NCBI RefSeq assembly: GCF_002514735.1
Contig: NZ_NBWU01000001.1
Span: 744,001 to 808,000, forward strand
Source of the DNA: Sediminicola luteus
GTDB taxonomy: Bacteria; Bacteroidota; Bacteroidia; Flavobacteriales; Flavobacteriaceae
Reading direction: 5' to 3'
DNA length: 64,000 bases
Part shown: one piece after another, positions 57,600 through 64,000 of the stretch
How positions within the stretch are numbered: the first letter of the stretch is position 1
How the letters are laid out: every line of letters starts with the position of its first letter
Notes under the pieces: generated by a model
Told to the model about the DNA's origin: nothing
Database searches by the model: none
The model's input: only the letters and a program-made list of their open reading frames with translations
Made by a program: the position numbers and the translations under genes

Positions 57600-57938
57600 T
57601 CAGGGGTTGGGCTTCCCAAACTTTTTGTTCAATTTGCCCTCGATCCAAACGATACCGCCAATGGCGCCAACAAACATGGCCACCAAGGCCGCGGTGTTCG
57701 CCTTTTCGGGTTGTAAATAGGCAGTTATACTTCCAACTAAAATACTAAGGAATCCGCCTGCAAATATCAGGTTGGGGCCCAATTTATTGGCATATTCCCA
57801 GACTTCTTGTGAATTCATGGAACGGGCCGTACGATACCCATACCAATTGTTGATTTTTTTCGGAGGAAAAAATTTATAGATCAGTCCCACGGCCAATATA
57901 ATGCCACCGAAAATCCATACGTTGAGTAGTGCGTCCAT
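57600..57938 (-). CDS. SdpI-family membrane protein
   Basis: A 112-residue protein with three hydrophobic helices (VWIFGGIILAVGLIYKFF, NLIFAGGFLSILVGSITAYL, ALVAMFVGAIGGIVWIEG) and the SdpI-family motif INNWYGYRTARSMNSQEVW between the first two. In Bacillus, SdpI confers immunity to a killing peptide, but most Bacteroidota members have unknown roles. It is a single leftward gene. Confidence 0.85.
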   Translation of the reverse strand: MDALLNVWIFGGIILAVGLIYKFFPPKKINNWYGYRTARSMNSQEVWEYANKLGPNLIFAGGFLSILVGSITAYLQPEKANTAALVAMFVGAIGGIVWIEGKLNKKFGKPNP

Positions 57939-58247
57939 TCGCGTGTCGAATTAGACGATAAAGATACGGAATCGGGCTTTACCTGATTGATTTAGGCAAA
58001 CAAGACTCCCCTTCTCCCCCTGGGAGAGGGGGCAGGGGGGTGAGGGCCCTACCTAACCCGCATCAATAAGCAAAAAAACCGCTCTTTTCAGAACGGTTAG
58101 AGATTACTTTTTAATAGGTCATTTGGACTTTAACACCGTTTTACCCTCACCCCAACCCTCTCCCGCAGGAGAGGGGGTATGAAAGTTTATGCAATACAAT
58201 TAGAGCCTAGAACAAATCCACATTTTGGATATTACCTAAGGTGATTG
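57939..58247. repeat. Gene-free stretch with two dispersed repeat words and a terminator
   Basis: Holds CTCCCCCTGGGAGAGGGGG near 58015 and CCCTCACCCCAACCCTCTCC...GGAGAGGG near 58150, which match the hairpin word of the larger islands, with the DUF1080 operon terminator between them. A GAGCCT piece after the second hairpin also matches the islands. Confidence 0.65.
58072..58098 (-). terminator. Terminator of the sugar isomerase/DUF1080 operon
   Basis: AACCG pairs with CGGTT around TTCTGAAAAGAG, and seven T residues follow on the minus strand, about 150 bases after the last stop codon. Confidence 0.65.
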
Positions 58248-59000
58248 TTATTCCAGCTCCCGCACCCAAATGTTGCGGTAGCTTACCCGGCTATTGTCCC
58301 TATGATCTTGTAGGCGGATAGCGCCTTTACCATGGGGTTTGTTTTTGGGCCAACCGATATACTCCGTAGTACCCAACAATTCGAAATGATCTTGGATCAA
58401 TACCCCATTGTGTATTACGGTGAGACTTCCTTTTTGGATTACCTCACCCAATTTCCCGAAAACCGGGGCATGGTAAATGATATCGTAGGTATTCCATTCC
58501 CCCGAAGGCTTTGAGGCCATGGCCAAAGGAATGGCTTGTTTGTAAATGGATCCGACCTGTCCATTGACGTAGGTGTCATTGTTGTTATTGTCCAATACCT
58601 GAACCTCGTAGCGGTCTTGTAAAAAGATGCCACTATTGCCCCTGTTTTGACCTTTACGCTGCACTTCTGCCGGCGATTTCCATTCGATATGCAATTGTAC
58701 ACTACCAAACTCTTGTCGGGTACGTATATCGCCTGCCTTGTCCTTTACGGTCATGCTACCATCGGCATTGAGGGTCCATTGGGCGGCATCGCCATCGCGA
58801 CCACTCATCCAGGCATCCAAATTACTGCCGTCGAACAATACAATGGCATCGGACGGTATGCCTTTTTCATTCACCCTTACTTTCGGGGGTACCGGTTCGT
58901 ATACTTCGGTTTCAGCGGGTTTGGTCGGTTCTTTTTGTTGGGCCCAGGCCATCGCACTACAACATCCTATCAAGGAAAGGGCCAAAACTTTTATCCGCAT
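58248..59000 (-). CDS. DUF1080 (3-keto-disaccharide hydrolase-like) protein, copy 1
   Basis: A 250-residue exported protein (signal LALSLIGCCSAMAWAQ). It has the DUF1080 jelly-roll signatures IVLFDGSNLDAWMSGRDGD, then GNSGIFLQDRYEVQVLDN, and AIRLQDHRDNSRVSYRNIWV. Family members cleave 3-ketoglycosides or act as glycoside-binding lyases. I chose the ATG just after an in-frame GTG; the gene follows copy 2 by about 3 bases, so both are co-translated. It is the last of the operon. Confidence 0.87.
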   Translation of the reverse strand: MRIKVLALSLIGCCSAMAWAQQKEPTKPAETEVYEPVPPKVRVNEKGIPSDAIVLFDGSNLDAWMSGRDGDAAQWTLNADGSMTVKDKAGDIRTRQEFGSVQLHIEWKSPAEVQRKGQNRGNSGIFLQDRYEVQVLDNNNNDTYVNGQVGSIYKQAIPLAMASKPSGEWNTYDIIYHAPVFGKLGEVIQKGSLTVIHNGVLIQDHFELLGTTEYIGWPKNKPHGKGAIRLQDHRDNSRVSYRNIWVRELE

Positions 59001-59003
59001 CAC

Positions 59004-59780
59004 CTATAATTTTTTGATTTTGATATTCCTATAGGCCACGATATCGCCGTGATCTTGCAAAGAAATATGACCTGTTGGGAAATCCCCAAAACCGTCCCAA
59101 TCGGCAAATTTAGACTTGGCTACCATGGCATCCCAAGCTTCGCCGTGTACCGGGAAGTTTACGATCTCTACATCGTTCAATACCACCTTACCCATATTCT
59201 TGTTATGGTCGATGGTGATCACACAATGGTTCCATTCACCCACGGGTTTGGTAACATCTTCCGATGGGGCGATCATATCGTATAGGGCCCCGGCCTGGTG
59301 GGTTTTTCCACCACGATTGGCATCGGGATGTTTATCGTTATCCAACACCTGAATCTCAGGTCCGGTGGCATAGGGTTGCCCGTATTTAGGGTCTTCTTTT
59401 ACGCCCCAGAATATTCCGGAATTTCCGGCTTCGGAAATCTTCCACTCCAAGGACAATACGAAATTGGTATAGGTGCCTTTAGAAACGATATTGCTGTTTT
59501 CCCCTTCTTTTCGGGCTTCCGGATAAAACACCATGGCGCCATCTTCCAATTTCCAGGCGGCCGGCATGGTCTCCCCCAAATAGCCGCGCCATCCGTCTAA
59601 AGAAGAACCGTCGAACAATACCTCCCACTCCCCTTCTTGGGTAGTGGGCTGGGTCTCCACCACTTCGGCTTGGGCTTCGGCTTCCGCAGCGCTGTTATCC
59701 GTACTTTTTTGCTTTTCCTTACAGGCTCCCAAGCTGGTTAAGGCCAAGGTTGCCATGGCTATTAGCTGTATTTTTTTCAT
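59004..59780 (-). CDS. DUF1080 lipoprotein, copy 2
   Basis: A 258-residue lipoprotein (signal MATLALTSLGAC, then charged KEKQKST). The DUF1080 domain carries VLFDGSSLDGWRGYLG, NSGIFWGVKEDPKYGQPYAT, GEWNHCVITIDHNKNMGKVV and HISLQDHGDIVAYRNIKIKK. It resembles copy 3 more than copy 1. The likely role is hydrolysis of oxidised disaccharides in the periplasm, alongside the sugar isomerase-like gene upstream. Confidence 0.87.
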   Translation of the reverse strand: MKKIQLIAMATLALTSLGACKEKQKSTDNSAAEAEAQAEVVETQPTTQEGEWEVLFDGSSLDGWRGYLGETMPAAWKLEDGAMVFYPEARKEGENSNIVSKGTYTNFVLSLEWKISEAGNSGIFWGVKEDPKYGQPYATGPEIQVLDNDKHPDANRGGKTHQAGALYDMIAPSEDVTKPVGEWNHCVITIDHNKNMGKVVLNDVEIVNFPVHGEAWDAMVAKSKFADWDGFGDFPTGHISLQDHGDIVAYRNIKIKKL

Positions 59781-59818
59781 GTTGAGTCGTTTATTTATTG
59801 TAGTTGTTGATTCGTTCT

Positions 59819-60607
59819 TTAACGTATTTCCTTGATTCTAACATTCCTATAGGCCACTGGGGTTCCGTGATCTTGAAGCCCTAATTTTCCGGTTTGGGAA
59901 GTTACGAATCCTTTCCAAGTACCAAAATGGGAAGCATCCACCAGAGCTTTCCATTCCGGTCCGTTTACCGGGAATTCAATCAAATCGGTTCCGTTGAGTA
60001 CCACTTTACCCTGATTGCGGCTATGATCTATGGTGATGCGGTAGCTGTTCCATTCGCCAATGGGGTTTACTACCTCTTCGGAAGCGGAAGGTACGATACC
60101 GAAAACAGCACCCGCTTTACGGATCCTATGATCATGCACCTCGGTAGGATATACCGCATTGTCCTGTACCTGGATCTCGGCCCCGGTCATATAGGCTTCG
60201 GTATAGGCGGGATCTTCGTTCACACTCCAAAAGAAACCGGAATTACCGGCTGGGGTCAATAATTTCCACTCCAGTTCCAAAATAAAACTGGTGTACTCCC
60301 TATCGCTGATTAAGGTATAACTATGGTCGCTCTTACCTACCCTTTTGGTTGGGTCAAAGACCATAGCCCCTTCTTCCAAAGACCAAGCATCGGGTATCGG
60401 CTGACCGGCTTTTAAATAGGCATGCCACCCCGCAAAGGAAGTGCCATCGAATAACACTGTCCATTCGGCATCGGGTTTGGTGTTGACTTCGGTCGACTCC
60501 GTTACCACCTCTTCGGCCTGGGATTCCTGTTTTTTGGCCTCGCCCTTGCATCCTAGGCTAAGTGATAGGCCCAGAAACAAGATCGCTACATAGTTAACAG
60601 CCCGCAT
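59819..60607 (-). CDS. DUF1080 lipoprotein, copy 3
   Basis: A 262-residue lipoprotein (signal VAILFLGLSLSLGC). The DUF1080 features are VLFDGTSFAGWHAYLKAGQP, NSGFFWSVNEDPAYTEAYMT, GEWNSYRITIDHSRNQGKVV and KLGLQDHGTPVAYRNVRIK. The start overlaps the stop of the upstream isomerase-like gene by one base (TAATG), showing translational coupling. It is clearly a paralogue of copy 2, with the same spacing of motifs. Confidence 0.87.
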   Translation of the reverse strand: MRAVNYVAILFLGLSLSLGCKGEAKKQESQAEEVVTESTEVNTKPDAEWTVLFDGTSFAGWHAYLKAGQPIPDAWSLEEGAMVFDPTKRVGKSDHSYTLISDREYTSFILELEWKLLTPAGNSGFFWSVNEDPAYTEAYMTGAEIQVQDNAVYPTEVHDHRIRKAGAVFGIVPSASEEVVNPIGEWNSYRITIDHSRNQGKVVLNGTDLIEFPVNGPEWKALVDASHFGTWKGFVTSQTGKLGLQDHGTPVAYRNVRIKEIR

Positions 60608-61659
60608 TAGAGTCCCAGTATTTTCTTCAGGTGCTCCTTGTCTACATCGCCCCCGGCAAAATCGTCGAAGGTTTTTTGGGTAGCTTCTATAATATGGTCC
60701 GAAATAAATTTGGCTCCCTCACGGGCACCCTGTTCCGGACTTTTTATACAACATTCCCATTCCATGACCGCCCAAACGTCGCAGCCGTATTGGGTCAGTT
60801 TAGAGAATATGGTCTTAAAGTCGATCTGGCCATCGCCCAGGGAACGGTACCTTCCGGCGCGGTCGCCCCAGTCGTTAAACCCACCAAAACTACCTTTCTT
60901 TCCGGTAGGGTTGAATTCGGAATCCTTTACATGGAACGATTTGATGAATTCGTGATAGTGGTCTATATAGGTGATATAGTCCAATTGCTGCAATACAAAG
61001 TGACTGGGATCGTACAAAATGTTTACCCGCTTATGATTACCCGTAGCCTCTAAAAAGCGTTCGAAGGTATCGCCATCGTGCAGATCTTCGCCCGGATGTA
61101 TCTCGTAACATACGTCTACCCCCTGCTCATCGAAATGGTTCAAAATAGGCAACCAACGGTTGGCCAGTTCTTCAAAGCCCATCTCTACCAATCCTGGAGG
61201 ACGTTGTGGCCAAGGGTGGGCCGTATGCCAAAGTAAGGAGCCCGAGAAGGTCGCATGGGCATTCAAGCCCAACCTTCTACTGGCCGTTGCGGCATTCTTT
61301 ACGGTCTGTATAGCCCATTCGGTACGGGCCTTTGGGTTGTTCTTAAAAGCATCTGGAGCAAAATTATCGAACATAAGGTCATAGGCCGGATGTACGGCCA
61401 CCAATTGCCCTTGGAGGTGGGTAGATAGCTCGGTGATCTCGAGACCGTAACTATTGATCTTGCCTTTGAGTTCGTCGCAATAATCCTGACTCTCAGCAGC
61501 CAGGTCTACATCGATCAGGAACTTTTCCCAAGTGGGAATCTGAATGCCTTTATACCCCAGGTCGGCGGCCCATTTACAAAGTCCGTCCAAACTATTGAAC
61601 GGGGCTTCACTATCAACGAATTGTGCCAAAAAGACGGCTGGTCCTTTTATTGTCTTCAT
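60607..61659 (-). CDS. Sugar phosphate isomerase/epimerase-like TIM-barrel protein
   Basis: A 350-residue soluble protein of the xylose-isomerase-like TIM-barrel superfamily. Metal-binding residues are suggested by CYEIHPGEDLHDG, NILYDPSHFVLQQ, SFHVKDSEFNPTG and AVMEWECCIKS, matching the Glu, Asp/His, His and Glu pattern of this fold. It lacks a signal peptide, so it acts in the cytoplasm. It is the first gene of the DUF1080 operon and probably processes the product of the periplasmic hydrolases, perhaps a keto-sugar. Confidence 0.88.
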   Translation of the reverse strand: MKTIKGPAVFLAQFVDSEAPFNSLDGLCKWAADLGYKGIQIPTWEKFLIDVDLAAESQDYCDELKGKINSYGLEITELSTHLQGQLVAVHPAYDLMFDNFAPDAFKNNPKARTEWAIQTVKNAATASRRLGLNAHATFSGSLLWHTAHPWPQRPPGLVEMGFEELANRWLPILNHFDEQGVDVCYEIHPGEDLHDGDTFERFLEATGNHKRVNILYDPSHFVLQQLDYITYIDHYHEFIKSFHVKDSEFNPTGKKGSFGGFNDWGDRAGRYRSLGDGQIDFKTIFSKLTQYGCDVWAVMEWECCIKSPEQGAREGAKFISDHIIEATQKTFDDFAGGDVDKEHLKKILGL

Positions 61660-61943
61660 CTATCTGTGCGGTTGAATTATGTTATGGATCTGCCCTCCCA
61701 TTGTGGAAAGGACTATGGGTAAATATAATGATTCTTAGGGTTCACCAAGCCTTTTACAAGCCCTAAAAAGGGCGAAAAACCAACGATAACGTTTGAGTTA
61801 CTTCCACTTTTTCCCATGTCTCGGTCACGGACGACCAAAAGCTTCCATGCCTATATAATAACTGCTTTTGACTAAATAATCCCTATCCCTATGTCATACT
61901 ACGCCAAACTTTGTCGATAAGCTAGTATATTTAACGCCTTGGT
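61660..61943. other. Divergent promoter region, no gene seen
   Basis: Lies between the leftward sugar operon and the rightward cytochrome gene. A near -7 element (AAACTTTG) stands about 30 bases before the cytochrome start. Nothing else recognised. Confidence 0.4.
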
Positions 61944-62972
61944 ATGAATGCACATCCCTTTCAAAAACAGTTGAAACGCATCTGTAACACCCTGTTATGG
62001 GGTAGTGGTTGTATTCTTATGTTTGGAATACTGACCCCCTTACTTTATCAGGGTTGCAAAACCGAAACCAACGTTCCAAAACCACTATCTTCATACGAAC
62101 TGAACCTAATTCAACATAGCCTTCCCCAAGATGGATCGGAAACCTCGGCACGTACCCGCTACGGATTTGAACTTTTTTACGATACCCCAACCCATTTAGG
62201 CCCGGAAAACAAAAACGGCTGGGAGCCCTATAGTGGCAATCATTTGGCCTGCTCCAACTGTCATTTACATGGGGGCACCAAGGCCTATGCCGCCTCCTTG
62301 ATCGGGGTGGTTCAACGTTTTCCGCAGTACCGCGGACGGGAAGATAAAATGGGTACCATTGAAGAGCGGATCAACGGTTGTTTCGAACGCAGTATGAACG
62401 GACGGATGTTGGATCCAACCAGCGAAGAAATGAAAGCCTTTGTGGCCTATCTGAATTGGTTGGGCCGGGATTCGGATGGCCAACATGCCAAAAAGGGATT
62501 CGTGTCCATAGAAATTCCGGAAAGGGCCGTAGATCTTAAGCATGGTAAAGAAGTTTTCGAAAAGCAATGTGCCCTATGCCATGGTGCCGACGGACAAGGT
62601 AAACGTGGTACGGATAGCTATTACCAATACCCACCTTTATGGGGACCCGATTCGTACAACAATGGGGCCGGTATGACCCGTGTACTTACCGCGGCCCGTT
62701 TTATTAAAGGTAATATGCCCTATGGCGCCACCTACGACAACCCTATACTCACCGATGCCGAGGCCTATGATGTGGCCGGTTTTATTAACCAGCAAGAACG
62801 GCCGGTAAAGGCCAATTTACAAGCCGATTTTCCGAACAAACTTAAAAAACCGGTCTCTAGCCCCTATCCGCCCTACTCCGATAACTTTAGTATTAGCCAG
62901 CACCAATTGGGACCTTTTCAACCCATTATGACCTATTATTGGCAAACCCATGGTATAAAAAAGACGAAATAA
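61944..62972 (+). CDS. TsdA-like dihaem c-type cytochrome
   Basis: A 342-residue exported cytochrome with a membrane-like start (TLLWGSGCILMFGILTPLLY). Haem sites are CSNCH (103-107) and CALCH (209-213). A RINGCFERSMNG segment holds Cys146 at the position of the unusual Cys axial ligand of thiosulfate dehydrogenase (TsdA), and YPPLWGPDSYNNGAGMTRVL and NMPYGATYDNPILTDAEAYD fit the same family. TsdA oxidises two thiosulfates to tetrathionate, or runs in reverse, in the periplasm. It is followed by DsrE-like genes, which supports sulfur chemistry. Confidence 0.87.
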   Translation: MNAHPFQKQLKRICNTLLWGSGCILMFGILTPLLYQGCKTETNVPKPLSSYELNLIQHSLPQDGSETSARTRYGFELFYDTPTHLGPENKNGWEPYSGNHLACSNCHLHGGTKAYAASLIGVVQRFPQYRGREDKMGTIEERINGCFERSMNGRMLDPTSEEMKAFVAYLNWLGRDSDGQHAKKGFVSIEIPERAVDLKHGKEVFEKQCALCHGADGQGKRGTDSYYQYPPLWGPDSYNNGAGMTRVLTAARFIKGNMPYGATYDNPILTDAEAYDVAGFINQQERPVKANLQADFPNKLKKPVSSPYPPYSDNFSISQHQLGPFQPIMTYYWQTHGIKKTK

Positions 62973-63085
62973 TTCTCAAGGAGGTTGCATAAATACCCCT
63001 CCCTTTTGACGGAATACTACATACTTCCGTTTATACCCTAACCTACCTTCGTTTCCTGAAATATCAACCTAATACCCACAAGATT

Positions 63086-63766
63086 ATGGAAATGAACAAT
63101 AGTAACTCTAGACGGAATTTTATCGGGGCTTTGGCCCTGGGCGCAACGGCTAGCGGCTTGGCCTCTTTTATCAATCCTTTACATGCGGCCATGGCCCCAC
63201 CCCCCCACCCCACCATGGTATCGGAAGCGGAAGCCTTCTTTAAAAAAATAAAAGGTACCCACCGGGTGGTCTATGATGGCTCTACACCGCATCATGGTTT
63301 TCCTATCGCCTGGAACTGGGCTTTTTACCTGACCAATAACCAAACCGGCTCTCCGGATTCGGATATCACGGCGATGACGGTACTTCGGCATAACGCCATT
63401 GCCTTTGCCATGGATGACAGTGTCTGGAAAAAATACAAGCTGGGAGAGCATTTCAACGTAAATGACTATACCCAAAAACCCGCTTTACGAAACCCCTATT
63501 ACGACCCTAAACCCGGTGATTTCATCTTACCTCCTATAGAAGGAATCAAACGACTTCAAGAACGGGGCGCCCTTTTTTGTGTTTGTGGTTTGGCCATTTC
63601 CGTAAATGCAGGGTTTATCGCCCAAAGCACCGGTGGGGATGCCAAAGCCATTGAAGCCGAACTAACGGCAGCTGTTTTACCACAGATACAGATCGTACCA
63701 TCAGGCGTATGGGCCTTGGCTCGGGCACAGGCACATGGTTGTGGGTATGTATTCGCCGGAGATTAA
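63086..63766 (+). CDS. Tat-exported DsrE-like protein
   Basis: A 226-residue protein with a twin-arginine signal (SRRNFIGALALGATASG, Arg9-Arg10). The rest is an alpha/beta fold like DsrE: a beta-rich N-terminal half (HRVVYDGSTPHHGFPIAWNW), then ALFCVCGLAISVNAG and a closing VPSGVWALARAQAHGCGYVF. The Cys pair in CVCG could be a persulfide site. It lies 113 bases after the dihaem cytochrome and 44 bases before another DsrE-like gene, on the same strand. Confidence 0.7.
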   Translation: MEMNNSNSRRNFIGALALGATASGLASFINPLHAAMAPPPHPTMVSEAEAFFKKIKGTHRVVYDGSTPHHGFPIAWNWAFYLTNNQTGSPDSDITAMTVLRHNAIAFAMDDSVWKKYKLGEHFNVNDYTQKPALRNPYYDPKPGDFILPPIEGIKRLQERGALFCVCGLAISVNAGFIAQSTGGDAKAIEAELTAAVLPQIQIVPSGVWALARAQAHGCGYVFAGD

Positions 63767-63810
63767 TAATGAACTCATTCAGTCATTTTCAATTTGCTAA
63801 AAAACACCAC

Positions 63811-64000
63811 ATGAAAAAATACATCGTAATACTCTCACTGGTTTTCTTACCTCTTGTATTATTGGCCCAAGAAAAACCCATAAAACTGGTTATGGATGTC
63901 AGTAGTCCGGATCCCAACACCCATAAGGCCGTAGCCTTACATTTGGGTCTGCTCAGCAAAAACTATCCCGACTCCCAATTCGAGGTCATACTCTATGGTA
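63811..64000 (+). CDS. Exported DsrE-family protein, 3' end outside the window
   Basis: The frame opens with a signal peptide (IVILSLVFLPLVLLAQ) and continues KLVMDVSSPDPNTHKAVAL and SKNYPDSQFEVILYG, the DsrE-like opening strand and helix. It runs off the window after about 63 codons. It joins the cytochrome and the Tat-exported DsrE-like gene in a probable sulfur-compound operon. Confidence 0.75.
   Translation, partial: MKKYIVILSLVFLPLVLLAQEKPIKLVMDVSSPDPNTHKAVALHLGLLSKNYPDSQFEVILYG

Noticed and set aside
1-64000. tRNA, rRNA and insertion-sequence search by eye
   Set aside because: No cloverleaf, ribosomal RNA block or transposase gene was noticed. A scanner such as a tRNA or IS finder would be decisive.

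Overview
The window looks like chromosomal DNA of a marine-type member of the Flavobacteriaceae (Bacteroidota). This rests on TAnnTTTG-type -7 promoter elements, many short secreted or lipid-anchored proteins with Bacteroidota-style signal peptides, one-component TPR regulators, DUF1080 and DUF3078 proteins, a PiT phosphate transporter with a PhoU-like tail, and housekeeping genes (aspS, dxs, tadA, dgt) of the expected sizes. I saw no rRNA, tRNA, CRISPR array, transposase or phage structural block. Species is not assignable by reading alone.

Layout: 1-10.6 kb holds the end of an RND efflux pump, a haem/PA14/propeller lipoprotein, and a leftward set of envelope proteins (OmpA-like, lipoprotein, secreted protein) beside a TPR-LuxR regulator. 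10.8-19.0 kb has a secreted alpha/beta hydrolase, a YwqK-like protein, a cadherin/NHL lipoprotein and a LytS/LytTR-type two-component pair. 19.2-33.6 kb is mostly core: aspS with a tiny membrane-peptide gene, TonB-like and TPR genes, an ECF sigma/anti-sigma/plug-domain cluster, an atypical ClC channel, a cold-shock protein, tadA, dxs and a DUF3078 protein. 33.8-38.8 kb is an A+T-rich accessory island. 39.7-47 kb carries a TolB-like/TPR/AraC regulator facing a small operon, a Vat-like acetyltransferase, a sigma factor/SRPBCC pair and a serine hydrolase. 47.7-57.9 kb has dgt, PiT-PhoU, another serine hydrolase, a very large BNR/sortilin-like propeller protein and small membrane proteins. 58.2-61.7 kb is a compact carbohydrate operon (sugar isomerase-like plus three DUF1080 proteins). 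61.9-64 kb begins a TsdA-like dihaem cytochrome and DsrE-like cluster that runs off the window.

The most interesting system is the 33.8-38.7 kb island: a small HTH protein, a C5-cytosine DNA methyltransferase, a 742-residue ATPase with a MORC/MutL-like GHKL head and a complete histidine-kinase-like tail, and a receiver-domain protein with an unrecognised C-terminal region. The four genes are tightly coupled, clearly more A+T-rich than their surroundings, and bounded on both sides by hairpin elements whose arms match while their stems differ. I read it as a candidate epigenetic/phosphorelay conflict (anti-phage or restriction-like) module; no nuclease is visible, so the effector is unknown.

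A second feature is a set of gene-free mosaic islands (about 13.4, 28.8-30.0, 39.0-39.7, 47.2-47.6 and 58.0-58.2 kb) built from the same few short sequence words, three of them in the same order, once in inverse orientation. They behave like a dispersed non-coding repeat family.
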